64,000 nt of DNA from Paenibacillus sp. PL91 (GCF_012935325.2 NZ_JABBYG020000004.1:62001-126000); one strand, 5' to 3'. Positions 1-9,366 are shown, numbered from the stretch's first letter. A program made the numbers and translations. The notes: generated by a model from the sequence alone, not told the origin.

Positions 1-45
1 GGGGATTCCGAGCTGAGGTAATACAACGTGGGGGTGTACGGTACA

Positions 46-747
46 ATGCCTGGATTGTTCTCAGCGATAGCGCTATTCATTAAGCAGCTTTCATTGCTCG
101 TCTCTTATGTCAAAAACAATGCTTTTCCCCAGCCTCTTCAAGAGGAGGAGGAAACCAAACACCTGCAGCTGATGGCCGAAGGCAATCAGCGTTCCCGTAA
201 CCTGCTCATTGAGCACAATCTCCGCTTAGTCGCTCACATAGTGAAAAAATTCGACAATACTGGGGAGGATCTCGAGGATTTGATCTCGATCGGGACGATT
301 GGATTGATCAAGGCGATCGAGAGCTTTCAAACCGGTAAAGGAACGAAGCTCGCTACATTTGCAGCTCGTTGTATCGAGAATGAAATACTTATGCATCTCC
401 GGTCTTTGAAGAAGACTCGGAAGGACGTTTCTTTGCATGATCCGATCGGCACGGACAAGGAAGGCAACGAGATTACGTTGATTGATATCCTCGGCACTGA
501 GGCGGATGATATCGTCGATAAGGTGCAGCTAAAGATTGAGAAGAGCAAAATATATAAGAATTTGGATATACTCGATGACCGCGAGAAGGAAGTCGTTATC
601 GGCCGCTTTGGGCTGGAGCATGGCGGGGATGAGCGGACGCAGCGGGAGATTGCGAAGGAATTGGGGATTAGCCGGAGCTATGTGTCGCGGATTGAGAAAA
701 GGGCGCTTATGAAGCTTTATCATGAGTTTTATAAAGCGAAGAGATAG
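46..747 (+). CDS. sigK: RNA polymerase sporulation sigma factor SigK, uninterrupted
   Basis: Late mother-cell sigma factor of sporulation. The protein carries the SigK-type hydrophobic pro-sequence ending LLVSYVKNN, where SpoIVFB cleaves in the known family. It continues with region 2 ([30 protein letters not shown]) and region 4 with a helix-turn-helix ([21 protein letters not shown]). Length is about 233 aa, as in the family. The frame is open from a GTG at 28, but ATG 46 follows a GGGGGTG at good spacing and gives the same N-terminal length as B. subtilis SigK as I recall it, so I prefer 46. The gene is not split by a skin-type element. Two further partial copies lie at 51246-51476 and 63938-64000. 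Confidence 0.93.
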   Translation: MPGLFSAIALFIKQLSLLVSYVKNNAFPQPLQEEEETKHLQLMAEGNQRSRNLLIEHNLRLVAHIVKKFDNTGEDLEDLISIGTIGLIKAIESFQTGKGTKLATFAARCIENEILMHLRSLKKTRKDVSLHDPIGTDKEGNEITLIDILGTEADDIVDKVQLKIEKSKIYKNLDILDDREKEVVIGRFGLEHGGDERTQREIAKELGISRSYVSRIEKRALMKLYHEFYKAKR

Positions 748-764
748 AATAGGGAATGTTACAG

Positions 765-793
765 GGCTGCTCCAGTAGGAGCGGCCTTTTGTT
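765..793 (+). terminator. Rho-independent terminator after sigK
   Basis: GGCTGCTCC at 765-773, loop AGTA, GGAGCGGCC at 778-786, then TTTTGTT. The stem is 9 bp with one G-T pair, and it lies 18 bp after the sigK stop. Confidence 0.85.
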
Positions 794-1179
794 ATGAGAA
801 GTACTCCTCATAAATGGAGTTGGGACGTGCGCTCAATTACATTTATTGCCACAGAGTAATGCTATTGCATGTATACAAGAAGAAAGCCATTACTATCAAG
901 ATAAGCCGAAACTAACCGCCTATTTAGAAAATAATGACTCTCAAAACAACACGTACAAGTTATACATTCCATTATCACGTTTTCTATACTGCAAGTCAGA
1001 CTGCACCTTAGCTAGCTCTATTGAAGGCCGCCATGGGCAGTAGTCCGCATGGTTTTAATCTTTAATAAGAATGGGCTCAAGACCGCGTACGCGATTGGCG
1101 CTACAGGCGAAAAGTCGCTGTTCGCCAATGTGATCCTGAAAAAAGGCGTCGTGCGATACTAGTGCTCGCTGGCTATATA
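794..1179. other. Gene-poor stretch with an unrecognised coding remnant
   Basis: No convincing gene. A short frame from ATG 1048 to TAG 1162 encodes 38 aa ending ANVILKKGVVRY, which reads like the C-terminus of a real protein but has no SD or upstream continuation. I do not recognise the family. A 65-codon frame at 846-1043 from TTG has no SD and no recognisable similarity and is probably chance. Confidence 0.35.
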
Positions 1180-1182
1180 AAA

Positions 1183-1206
1183 GGCCCAATCTCGAAAGAT
1201 TGAGCC
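1183..1206 (-). terminator. Terminator of the minus-strand import operon
   Basis: Inverted repeat GGCCCAATCT (1183-1192), loop CGAA, AGATTGAGCC (1197-1206), followed on the minus strand by TTTTATA. It lies just past the stop of the terminal permease gene. Confidence 0.8.
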
Positions 1207-1227
1207 TCTTTGAATAGCCGTTTTGCT

Positions 1228-2148
1228 TTAGCCTTTTACCCCGCCAACGACCATCCCTTTGACAAAATACTTCTGTAGAAACGGATAGACCATAATAATC
1301 GGCACACTGGCTACGATCGTCATCGTTGCGCGAACCGATGTTGGCGTAACCATCGTTACATTGCCCTGCGCATTAGCAAAGGCATCAGCCGCCGAGCCGC
1401 CTGAACTTGTCGTAGCACTTGATGTGGACAACACCTTCATCAGTTCATACTGCAAGGTACTTAGATCAGGCCGGGAAGAGTTGTACAAGAATACGTCAAA
1501 CCAGGAGTTCCACTGGGATACCGCTACGAACAGAGACACCGTAGCAAGAGCCGGAACGGTAAGCGGAAGCACTATGCGCGTAAATGTAGTAAAGTCTCCG
1601 GCGCCATCGATTTTAGCCGATTCCATGATGCCTTCCGGCAAACCTTCAATGAAGGAACGGATAACAATCATATTGAAAACGCCGATAATGCCCGGGATAA
1701 TGTATACCCAGAAGTTGTTTAACAATCCAAGCTCTTTGGTCAGCAGGTAGCTCGGAATCAAGCCACCGCTGAAATACATCGTAAAAATGAAGGTAATAGC
1801 TACAAATTTCTTCAATGCATATTCAGGGCGGCTGATCGTATAAGCCAGCATCGCCGTACAAAACACGGAGACGATCGTGCCGATGATCGTCCGCGCAGCG
1901 GAGATGAAGGTCGCATAAAACACATTGGACTCGCTAAACACATATTCAAAATTTCTCAGAGTCCATTCGCGTGGCCAAATATAAACGCTGCCTCGAATCG
2001 AATCATTCGCATCGTTAAACGACAAAGCAAACATATTCAAGAAGGGGTACAGGGTCAAAATGACCAGGATAATCATAAAAATAATGTTACAAACATCGAA
2101 AATTTTATCGCCCATCGAAGAGTTTCGAGCTGATTTGGCTTGTTCCAC
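1228..2148 (-). CDS. Carbohydrate ABC transporter permease, YtcP/LplC type
   Basis: Inner-membrane permease of a binding-protein-dependent sugar importer (306 aa), partner of the permease encoded just upstream. About six membrane segments are visible, starting at IFDVCNIIFMIILVILTLYPFLN. The EAA loop that contacts the ATPase is at ESAKIDGAGDFTTFTRIVLP. The C-terminus LQKYFVKGMVVGGVKG is typical of YtcP relatives. AGGAGG precedes the ATG. It is the last gene of the operon, 19 bp after the upstream permease. No ATPase gene is nearby. A decayed copy of this C-terminus lies at 18040-18163. Substrate is probably xylo- or aldouronate oligosaccharide, inferred from surrounding enzymes. Confidence 0.9.
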   Translation of the reverse strand: MEQAKSARNSSMGDKIFDVCNIIFMIILVILTLYPFLNMFALSFNDANDSIRGSVYIWPREWTLRNFEYVFSESNVFYATFISAARTIIGTIVSVFCTAMLAYTISRPEYALKKFVAITFIFTMYFSGGLIPSYLLTKELGLLNNFWVYIIPGIIGVFNMIVIRSFIEGLPEGIMESAKIDGAGDFTTFTRIVLPLTVPALATVSLFVAVSQWNSWFDVFLYNSSRPDLSTLQYELMKVLSTSSATTSSGGSAADAFANAQGNVTMVTPTSVRATMTIVASVPIIMVYPFLQKYFVKGMVVGGVKG

Positions 2149-2167
2149 AGCCTTAGCCTCCTTTCAT

Positions 2168-3127
2168 TTAGTACAATCTGCTTTCGCCCATCCGTTTGGC
2201 GAGGTTGTTGGCGGCGATGAGGAAGATGAAGCTGACCACGGTTTTAAACATTCCGGCTGCGGTCGCCAAGCCAAAGTTATTCATTTGCATGCCGTATTTC
2301 AAGACGAATATATCCAGATTTTCCGAAAATTCAACATTGATACCATTGCCAAGCAAGTATTGCGCTTCGAACCCGGACTCCAGAATATGACCCAGATTCA
2401 TAATCAGCAAAATGATTATGACCGTCTTCATGCCTGGAAGCGTAACATGCCACATCCGTTGAAGGCGTGAGGCGCCATCCATTTCTGCTGCTTCATACTG
2501 TGTAGGGTCAATCGTCGTGATGGCGGCCAAGTAAATGATGGTGTTCCAGCCGACATTCTTCCATACTTCCGTTACTCCGAGAATCCCCCAGAAATATTCG
2601 CCTATCCCCAACCACAAAATAGGATGATCGATGAGCTGCATTCGGAGCAGCAACACATTGACTATACCTTCGGGCGCCAGTGCTGTTTGCACGATATTTG
2701 CAGCTACTACCCATGAAATAAAATGCGGCAAGTAGCTGATCGTCTGCACCGCCCGCTTAAAGTAGACCTTACGCAGTTCATTCAGCAGCAGTGCCAGCCC
2801 GATGGCCGTTGCAAACCCAAGCACCAGATTGATAGAGCTCATAACGAGCGTATTGCGCAGGACTAGATAAAACTGTTGTTCCTGGAACAAAGACCTGAAG
2901 TTATCCAATCCGATCCAGGTCTGATCAAAAAGATCCCTTGCCAATCTGAATTTTTGAAAAGCAATCGTCCATCCCCAGAGCGGAACATACTTAAATATGA
3001 TGACCCAGACGAGAAATGGCAAAGACATCAGCATCAGCATTTTTTGATTAGACAATGTTTTGAATAAGGTGCTCAGGCGCGAATCTTTAGAAGTCGATCT
3101 TGCCATCTGTACTGCATGTTTCTCCAC
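2168..3127 (-). CDS. Sugar ABC transporter permease, LplB type
   Basis: First permease of the importer (319 aa). It has membrane segments from MLMSLPFLVWVIIFKYVPLWG onward and the EAA loop at EAAEMDGASRLQRMWHVTLPG. The family is LplB/YtcP-associated, used for complex oligosaccharides in Paenibacillaceae. The start is GTG 3127, with GGGAG about nine bases upstream; an internal ATG seven codons later has no SD at workable distance. It lies between the binding lipoprotein gene and the second permease gene. The 110-bp gap to the lipoprotein gene contains a strong hairpin (3179-3207). Confidence 0.9.
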   Translation of the reverse strand: MEKHAVQMARSTSKDSRLSTLFKTLSNQKMLMLMSLPFLVWVIIFKYVPLWGWTIAFQKFRLARDLFDQTWIGLDNFRSLFQEQQFYLVLRNTLVMSSINLVLGFATAIGLALLLNELRKVYFKRAVQTISYLPHFISWVVAANIVQTALAPEGIVNVLLLRMQLIDHPILWLGIGEYFWGILGVTEVWKNVGWNTIIYLAAITTIDPTQYEAAEMDGASRLQRMWHVTLPGMKTVIIILLIMNLGHILESGFEAQYLLGNGINVEFSENLDIFVLKYGMQMNNFGLATAAGMFKTVVSFIFLIAANNLAKRMGESRLY

Positions 3128-3178
3128 CCGATCTGTCTCCCTTCCGTCTAAAACTGTATCTCTCTAACAAGTGTAGAA

Positions 3179-3207
3179 GGGAAAAGTGAAGTGACTTCAC
3201 CTTTCCC
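3179..3207 (-). terminator. Intercistronic hairpin between binding-protein and permease genes
   Basis: GGGAAAAGTGAAGT (3179-3192), one-base loop, ACTTCACCTTTCCC (3194-3207). The stem is 14 bp with one mismatch and no clear T-run on the minus strand. It lies inside the operon, so it is more likely an mRNA-stabilising or partially terminating element that keeps binding protein above permease level than a full terminator. That role is inferred. Confidence 0.6.
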
Positions 3208-3237
3208 GGTTCATTATTATGATTCAGAAGCTGCCGC

Positions 3238-4920
3238 CTACCAATTTCCTGCGACACGCTCCTTCACCTTAGTGGTAATGAATTTCTCGAAACCGGCAGC
3301 ACCCAGCTTGTTGAACTCTGCAATATACTCATTCCAAGTGGATTCGAAGGCTGCTTCGGAAGCAAACACCATTTTTGGATAGTATTTCTGCTGGAGATCT
3401 CCTGCTTTCTGATTGAAGATCTGTTCAGGAGAGCCTTGTTCTTTCTCGATGCTCCAGGCAGGGTACCAGGGGCGCTCAACCGGTTCGGAATAGAAACCGG
3501 AGAAGGTCTTCAGACCGTAGGCTTTTAGCAAGGCTAGATCACCCTCCGTGTAATTGACCGCCGCTACTTCCGGCTGACTGGTGGGCACATGAGCGTTGCC
3601 GTCCTCGTACACCGAGTTGTTGCCGTAACGCGGCCACTCATAATCGAAATACGCCCAGCCATACTTGCGTTTGAATTCATTGTCGTTGCGGTTGGCTAAT
3701 TGCTCCTCGTTCATGACGAAACGGCCTTCTTCATTTACCGAATAGGTGACATCTTTCTCACCCCATTGAATGAGCTTCTGATTTTCTTCTGTCAGCATGT
3801 TATCCCAATATTTAATGATGCGTACCGGATCCTCAGCGCTCACGGTAATTCCGAGCCCGCGGTTGTTGACGAAGGAGGGAGGATCGATATAGGCATCCGT
3901 GATGCTTTCGTCAAAGACAATGGGAAGCGCCACATAACGAAGGTCGTCATTGCCCGCCGCTTTCAGATTGTTGGTCGCATCTCCAATCTGCCAGGAGTAG
4001 TTGGCATATCCCAGCACGCGGCCGGACGTAAGCTTAGCGAGGTACTGGTCTTTGTTAGCGGTAAAGGTCTCCGGATCAAGCAAGCTTTTCCGGTTCATCT
4101 CGTTTAATGAGGCAAGCCAGCGTTTCTCATATTCGGTGCCCATATAAAGCTTGGCTTCATGGGTCTCCATGTCAACCAGGACGTTGCCGTCGTTCGGATA
4201 TCCGGCAAGATGCATCGGCTGATTGGTTATGGTGAAAAACTCACCAGGGGTGCCGGCGAACGTAAGGAAGCCAATCGTGCCTTTTCCGTCCACAGAAGGG
4301 TATTTGGCTTGATACTGCTCGATAAGATCAAAATATTGATCAAGCGTTTTCACTTCCGGATATCCGAATTCTTTCAGCACGCGGCGCTGCATCCAAAAAG
4401 TACTTGACGCGTCCGGCTCCATCAAATAGCCGTTAACATTGGCAGTGAAAGGAAGAATATAGATGTTGCCGTCCTCATGCGTAATCTTGTCCATATAGTC
4501 GCCGTAGACACGCTTGATGTTAGGACCGTACTTCTCGATCAGATCGTTGAGCGGGATGAACGCGCCTGCATCCAAGAGCTTAGAAAGCTCGCCTACCGGA
4601 GAGATCACATCGGGATAATCGCCGCCGGCAATCATGACACCGGACTTTGTGCTAGCGTCCCCTACAACATACTCCATCTTCCAATCGACACCTGTCTGAT
4701 CCTGGAGAATTTTGCCGATGGTCGTGTTGCTGGCAATTACGTCTTTATTCGTACCGAAGGCGAAGTAATCGTATCTTACCGGGTCTGTACTGACCTCTCC
4801 GTTCGTTCCGCCTGCTTCTGTGTTGCTTCCTGCTGGATTATTATTTGAGCAGCCAGCAAGGAGGATTGTCGCAGCCGTTAGAACGGACAGGCTGTATTGC
4901 AGCCATTTTTTCTTGCGCAT
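3238..4920 (-). CDS. Extracellular solute-binding lipoprotein, LplA/YtcQ family
   Basis: Membrane-anchored substrate receptor of the sugar importer (about 560 aa). The signal peptide MRKKKWLQYSLSVLTAATIL is followed by lipobox LLAGC and a low-complexity Ser/Asn/Gly linker. Length fits the large LplA/YtcQ family-1-like binding proteins. The frame is open from 4944, but ATG 4920 has an AAAGGGG SD and starts directly with the signal peptide. It is followed by two permeases and preceded by the YesM/YesN genes. A near-perfect catabolite-responsive element lies about 30 bp upstream (4950-4963). The specific ligand cannot be read from sequence; xylan or glucuronoxylan fragments are likely from context. 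Confidence 0.9.
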   Translation of the reverse strand: MRKKKWLQYSLSVLTAATILLAGCSNNNPAGSNTEAGGTNGEVSTDPVRYDYFAFGTNKDVIASNTTIGKILQDQTGVDWKMEYVVGDASTKSGVMIAGGDYPDVISPVGELSKLLDAGAFIPLNDLIEKYGPNIKRVYGDYMDKITHEDGNIYILPFTANVNGYLMEPDASSTFWMQRRVLKEFGYPEVKTLDQYFDLIEQYQAKYPSVDGKGTIGFLTFAGTPGEFFTITNQPMHLAGYPNDGNVLVDMETHEAKLYMGTEYEKRWLASLNEMNRKSLLDPETFTANKDQYLAKLTSGRVLGYANYSWQIGDATNNLKAAGNDDLRYVALPIVFDESITDAYIDPPSFVNNRGLGITVSAEDPVRIIKYWDNMLTEENQKLIQWGEKDVTYSVNEEGRFVMNEEQLANRNDNEFKRKYGWAYFDYEWPRYGNNSVYEDGNAHVPTSQPEVAAVNYTEGDLALLKAYGLKTFSGFYSEPVERPWYPAWSIEKEQGSPEQIFNQKAGDLQQKYYPKMVFASEAAFESTWNEYIAEFNKLGAAGFEKFITTKVKERVAGNW

Positions 4921-4949
4921 TGCTGTATCCCCTTTCTCTATCAAAGTAT

Positions 4950-4963
4950 TGTAAGCACTTTCA
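4950..4963. promoter_or_regulatory. Candidate cre (CcpA operator) upstream of the binding-protein gene
   Basis: TGTAAGCACTTTCA matches 13 of 14 positions of the classical cre consensus TGWAANCGNTNWCA; the mismatch is A for the second base of the CG core. Its position just ahead of a sugar-binding-protein gene fits glucose repression. Confidence 0.5.
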
Positions 4964-5043
4964 GTATAGAAGATAGTGTTTCTGATTGTTATATAGCAAA
5001 CCTTAGATCGGTCTTTGAATAATTAAGAACTTGTTGCGAGGGA

Positions 5044-6789
5044 TCATTTTTTTTTGTCCAGCGGTAGACGCAGCATGATCCGTGATCCCACTCCCGGATC
5101 ACTGTCAATCGTGAAGGTGAACGAATCACCATAGCATATTTTCAGGCGAGTAATGACATTTTTCATTCCGATGGAATCGCCCATGATAGCTTCCTCATGG
5201 AGGTAATGATGAAGCTCCCGTATCTTCTCCTGATCCATGCCCACCCCATTGTCCGCAATGAGGAAGACAATCTGACCATGTTCTTGCGCGATTTGAATCG
5301 TAATATACCCAATGCCCGGCACATTCTCGATGCCATGAATGCTTGCATTTTCAACAAACGGCAAAAAGGTCATCTTTGGAATTTCAATATCCAGAAGGGA
5401 TTGATCCACTTCGATATGATACTCCAGTTTACTGTCAAAACGGTACTTCTGAATTTCCAGAAAGCTTTCCATCAACTCAAGCTCCTCGCGAATCGTAACG
5501 AAGCTCCGTTTCCAAATAATCGATTTACGAAAGATTCTTGCCATGTTCTGAATCGTCTTGGCCGTCTGTATCTCACCCTTCATCTGACTTCGCATTCGGA
5601 TCGTCTCCAGCGCATTGAATAAAAAGTGAGGGTTGATCTGACTGTGTAGCGCATGTAGTTGGGCTTGTCTTTGGCTCAGCTCCAGCTCTTTCTTCTGTAT
5701 CTCCGTTTCATACACATCATTGATCAGGTTCTCGATCCGCTCGCTCATGCGGTTGAACTCCACTGCAAGCTCGCCAACCTCGTCCCTTTCCCGATGATAA
5801 GGAATACGTTCGAAGTTTTTGCCTTTTACGGACTTCATGTGTTTTAGGATTTTTTGAATGCGTGTATGGATCGAGCGGGAAACAATCACGATCACGATCG
5901 TAGGCACAAGGAAATTAATCCCTGCAAACCAAAGGATAAACTGCCCTGATTGTCTGACATCATACAAAATTTTCTCTTCATCCAAGACCCCGTATACCGT
6001 CCAGTCTCCCAAATAGCGATTATTATGATATTGGTTGCTGATGACGATTGACTTATCCGGCATGGGTATATCATCGAGGCTTAGTGTCCGCCCTGTTGTG
6101 ATCTGATCACTTGGTTGACCGCTGGACAGACGGCCGTAACGAGCTTGATAAGACGGATCCAGAAAGTAAAAATCCCCCTTAAAGCTGGATAAATCAAGGA
6201 TTTGAGAAATATAATTCATATTCAAGTCGATTTTCATAACATGCTCATACGTCTCGGTCCGGCGATCGGATAGCTTTTGAATAACGCTGATACTGTCGGA
6301 CGTCACATACAAATAGGGATACGTGTTATTGAAATTTTTGATTTGATGATACCAATCGGTGTTCCGCATCTCGTCCTCGAGTCTGATGATATGGCTCGAG
6401 GCCAGTATCGTCGGATTGTCACTCATAATGACAACGGAGCTAATGGTTTTGTATTCCTTGTCGGCTCGATTGAACAGATTCGAAATGGCATTCAGCGACT
6501 CCACATAGTGGTCATGAGACGCATGGACGATGTTTAAATGGTAGTTGAGCTGCTTGTTAATAGAATACAGATAGGAAATACCTGCTGCATCTTCAATGAC
6601 TGCCCCTAATTCGGCTTTCAATAGATTTATCGATTGTTCCGCATCTGCCGTTTTCTGATTTTTTATGTTAATGGTTGTCACATGATAGAACATCACGTTA
6701 GTCAGTACGATCGGTACGAACACGCATGCAATATAGATGAAGACCAGCTTGTTTCGGAGCTTCAAATGATGAAAACGAAAGTTGAGCAC
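5044..6789 (-). CDS. Sensor histidine kinase, YesM family
   Basis: Membrane sensor kinase that phosphorylates the adjacent YesN regulator (581 aa). It has TM1 at about 14-36 (LVFIYIACVFVPIVLTNVMF), a large extracellular sensor domain, TM2 at about 290-312, HAMP, then the His_kinase motif HSQINPHFLFNALE with phospho-accepting His near 388. The N box is FVENASIHG near 479 and the G box DNGVGM near 515. Starts at GTG 6789 with AAGGAGG nine bases upstream; 14 bp follow the regulator stop. Family members sense extracellular oligosaccharides, often through the binding protein; the ligand here is inferred to be a xylan fragment. Confidence 0.93.
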   Translation of the reverse strand: MLNFRFHHLKLRNKLVFIYIACVFVPIVLTNVMFYHVTTINIKNQKTADAEQSINLLKAELGAVIEDAAGISYLYSINKQLNYHLNIVHASHDHYVESLNAISNLFNRADKEYKTISSVVIMSDNPTILASSHIIRLEDEMRNTDWYHQIKNFNNTYPYLYVTSDSISVIQKLSDRRTETYEHVMKIDLNMNYISQILDLSSFKGDFYFLDPSYQARYGRLSSGQPSDQITTGRTLSLDDIPMPDKSIVISNQYHNNRYLGDWTVYGVLDEEKILYDVRQSGQFILWFAGINFLVPTIVIVIVSRSIHTRIQKILKHMKSVKGKNFERIPYHRERDEVGELAVEFNRMSERIENLINDVYETEIQKKELELSQRQAQLHALHSQINPHFLFNALETIRMRSQMKGEIQTAKTIQNMARIFRKSIIWKRSFVTIREELELMESFLEIQKYRFDSKLEYHIEVDQSLLDIEIPKMTFLPFVENASIHGIENVPGIGYITIQIAQEHGQIVFLIADNGVGMDQEKIRELHHYLHEEAIMGDSIGMKNVITRLKICYGDSFTFTIDSDPGVGSRIMLRLPLDKKK

Positions 6790-6803
6790 GAGGGGGAGCC
6801 TCC

Positions 6804-8369
6804 TTATTTTTTACCGATCATCTTATTGCGATAATCCGTTGGCGTCATGCTCTCCAGCTTTTCAAACTGGGCAGCAAAATAATCGGCATTTTGAAAGCCT
6901 ACCAATTCCGCGATTTCGTACATGCGTTTTTTAGATTGCCGCAGCAGCCGCTTCGCCTCTTCGATGCGAAGCGACAGCACATACTCATTGAAATAGACGC
7001 CGTAATTTTTGCGAAACAACTGTCCGAGGTAGACCGGATTCATATGAAATTCGGCAGCAATCCCTTTCAGATAGATGTTTTCTTTGTAGTGGCTGTCGAT
7101 ATATTTTTTCACCTTTTCAATACTGCCCTCGTTCTTTTCGCCTCGCTTTTCCGCGATATATTTAGCCGCTTCTTCTATAAATTGCAAGAAAACATACCTT
7201 AGCTGCTTCAAATTGCGGTATTTCATCTGCCAATTGAGCAACTCGTCCAACCATTGCAGATCTTTTTCGTTTCCTTCCAGCTGCCGGATGATATTGATGA
7301 TAGCAATCATAATTCGCCTTATTGTATTCGTAACTGCACCTGAAGCGAAATGCCGCTCCTGAAAGGCAATAAAAATGGCATCAATAGCGGAGTTATAACC
7401 TTCCTTTCGATCCGCTTCAATCTCATAAATGAGCTTGCTGTGCAGGTCTTCATCCACATCAAAATAATATAAGGGCAGCTCCAGCAGGTCCGATGCCATA
7501 AAGATGCTGTTAAAGCCGGCGGCAAAACGATAATTCAAGCATTCCGCGGCACTGATTCCGGAATGAGCGATCTGTTTTAAATGGCTTGCCGTATGGCCTA
7601 TAAACAAAGCTATCGTCGTTGCAAGCTCCGTTTCCAGCATATCAAGCAGCTTGGCGTAGTTCGTCCGCTCTGCCTCGCTTTGCTCGTCCAGCCATAACTT
7701 AGGCACAATAAAGCCATATTGATTGTACGCGCGTACATGAATGAGCAGAGGTTGCCCCTCATGATGAAAATATTGCTGGAGCGATGTTTGCAGTGCGGGA
7801 AGATAGTCGATTACCCCTTGAGGCAGCCTATCCTGTATTTCTGCAATGATATACGTATAGGAAGAGGAGAGTGGAAGCTCCAACGCATGGGCAATCCGCG
7901 CCATCACCTGCTCGCTTGGTTCGGTCTGCAGCAAGCTTTCGATGACGGTTTCGATAAGAGGCTTTTCTCTCGTTATCGATAAGAGCTGCTTTTGATTCAG
8001 CGTATTGGCTATTTTTTTTAAGGTAGATGTAAACTCCTGTTCATCAACCGGCTTCAGGATATAATCCGACACATTGTAACGGAAGGCTTGCTGAGCATAA
8101 GAGAAATCGGGGTACCCGCTTAAGATAATAAACAGCGGTTGATGCTCGCCCTCCGCTTTCACCTTCTGGATTAGCTCCAGACCGTCTAGCACGGGCATGC
8201 GTATATCCACAATGACTAGGTCCGGGGTCAGTTGTTCGATAAGGTCCAGTGCTAGCTCCCCGTTTTCCGCTTCGCCACAGATTTCAAATTGCAGCGACGA
8301 CCAATCCATCAGACTTATTAACCCCTTGCGCACAAAAATTTCGTCATCCACGATCAGCACCTTGTAAAT
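6804..8369 (-). CDS. Response regulator, YesN/AraC type, probable ATT start
   Basis: Cytoplasmic activator of the importer operon (about 521 aa). N-terminal receiver with acidic pair IVDDE, phospho-acceptor in LVIVDIRMPVLDG, conserved Ser in ILSGYPDF and Lys in YILKPVDE. After a long linker comes an AraC-type double HTH (IYLKGIAAEFHMNPVYLGQLF to VGFQNADYFAAQFEKLESM). An ATG is lacking at the expected N-terminus. GTG 8360 is the first conventional start, but the SD GGAGGAGG (8377-8384) is 16 nt away from it. The SD is 7 nt from ATT 8369, which gives the usual N-terminus (M)YKVLIVDDE. I therefore place the start at ATT, a rare initiation codon. Confidence 0.88.
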   Translation of the reverse strand: MYKVLIVDDEIFVRKGLISLMDWSSLQFEICGEAENGELALDLIEQLTPDLVIVDIRMPVLDGLELIQKVKAEGEHQPLFIILSGYPDFSYAQQAFRYNVSDYILKPVDEQEFTSTLKKIANTLNQKQLLSITREKPLIETVIESLLQTEPSEQVMARIAHALELPLSSSYTYIIAEIQDRLPQGVIDYLPALQTSLQQYFHHEGQPLLIHVRAYNQYGFIVPKLWLDEQSEAERTNYAKLLDMLETELATTIALFIGHTASHLKQIAHSGISAAECLNYRFAAGFNSIFMASDLLELPLYYFDVDEDLHSKLIYEIEADRKEGYNSAIDAIFIAFQERHFASGAVTNTIRRIMIAIINIIRQLEGNEKDLQWLDELLNWQMKYRNLKQLRYVFLQFIEEAAKYIAEKRGEKNEGSIEKVKKYIDSHYKENIYLKGIAAEFHMNPVYLGQLFRKNYGVYFNEYVLSLRIEEAKRLLRQSKKRMYEIAELVGFQNADYFAAQFEKLESMTPTDYRNKMIGKK

Positions 8370-8412
8370 GATTTTTCCTCCTCCGAGAAATCTACTAAGA
8401 CATTTATTTCGG

Positions 8413-9315
8413 TCAGTTTGGGAATGAAGCTCTCCCTTGCAGGCGTTTGAAAGCCGAAGGCGACATCCCCTTGTATTTCTTGAATTGCTTTGAGAAGTAG
8501 CTTAGATGCTGAAAGCCGTTCTCAAGCGCCGCTTCCAGCATGCTGCATGAGCCGGATTGGATCATGAGTGCGGCGCTGTTAACTCGGAGCAGATTAATAT
8601 ATTCCAGCGGCCTCATGTCCGTCAGCTCCTTGAATAGCCGGCACAGATGGGACGGCGAAATAGAGCCGATGGACGCCAGATCGTCAAGCGTGAGCGGAGA
8701 CTTGTAGTTTTCGTCGATGTACTCCAGCACTTGAAGCAGGTTCTTCCATTTGTGCGTGTTTAACGGATTGGCGCGTTCGTATAGCTGCTTTGGAATCAAA
8801 TGTGAGTAGAGGGCCGCGAGAAGCATATAAAGCCGTCCCTTGACGCCAAGCTGAAATCCGCCGTGTTCGTTTCGGTATTCCGCGAGCAGATCCTCGATTC
8901 GGTCGATCCCTAGCTGATCCAGCACTCGCCGTCGCGTCAACAGGGAAGGGAACATAAGTTCTCCACGAAGAAGCGGATTCAAGAACTTCTCCTGACAGAA
9001 ATCGGGATGCAGGGCGGATAGCCACGACAGCTTGAATACGATAGCGGTATAGGAGCATCCGGATGCGGAATCACTATAGCCGCTGTGGGGCTCTCCCGAA
9101 TTGACGATCAGACAATCGCCAGCCTGCACGGGGATCTCCACATGGCTCACGGAGAATACGGCCTGTCCCACTCGGATATAGATCAACTCGATTTCCTCGT
9201 GCCAATGCAACGGAAGGATAGACTGATTTCCCGAAAGGTAATCTACGTTGTAGACGGCGAACGGAAAGTCAGAGGATCCGTGCGTTACTTTTTCCAGGAG
9301 ACGGTATTCCAGCAA
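8413..9315 (-). CDS. AraC-family regulator with cupin sensor domain
   Basis: One-component transcription factor of 300 aa. The N-terminal cupin-like ligand domain includes PLHWHEEIELIYI and VQAGDCLIVNSGEPHSGY. The C-terminal AraC HTH pair starts LTLDDLASIGSISPSHLCRLF and ends FQHLSYFSKQFKKYKGMSP. TTG 9315 is the start, with AGGGGGTGA nine bases upstream. It sits 43 bp upstream of the YesN gene on the same strand, so it may be co-transcribed with the importer operon and be another control input. A 21-bp-spaced direct repeat just upstream of the gene is a plausible autoregulatory site. The sugar ligand is unknown. Confidence 0.9.
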   Translation of the reverse strand: MLEYRLLEKVTHGSSDFPFAVYNVDYLSGNQSILPLHWHEEIELIYIRVGQAVFSVSHVEIPVQAGDCLIVNSGEPHSGYSDSASGCSYTAIVFKLSWLSALHPDFCQEKFLNPLLRGELMFPSLLTRRRVLDQLGIDRIEDLLAEYRNEHGGFQLGVKGRLYMLLAALYSHLIPKQLYERANPLNTHKWKNLLQVLEYIDENYKSPLTLDDLASIGSISPSHLCRLFKELTDMRPLEYINLLRVNSAALMIQSGSCSMLEAALENGFQHLSYFSKQFKKYKGMSPSAFKRLQGRASFPN

Positions 9316-9336
9316 AGATATTCACCCCCTATCAAT

Positions 9337-9366
9337 ATTGAGTTAATTATAAGCAAAATTGAGTTA
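9337..9366. promoter_or_regulatory. Direct repeat ATTGAGTTA, 21-bp spacing: candidate AraC operator
   Basis: ATTGAGTTA occurs at 9337-9345 and again at 9358-9366, exactly two helical turns apart, just upstream of the araC-type start at 9315. Each copy is followed by ATAAG-like sequence. Tandem half-sites about 21 bp apart are the classic layout for AraC-family dimers. No other feature explains the repeat. Confidence 0.5.

Noticed and set aside
846-1043. 65-aa ORF after sigK
   Set aside because: TTG start without SD and no family resemblance; treated as noise.
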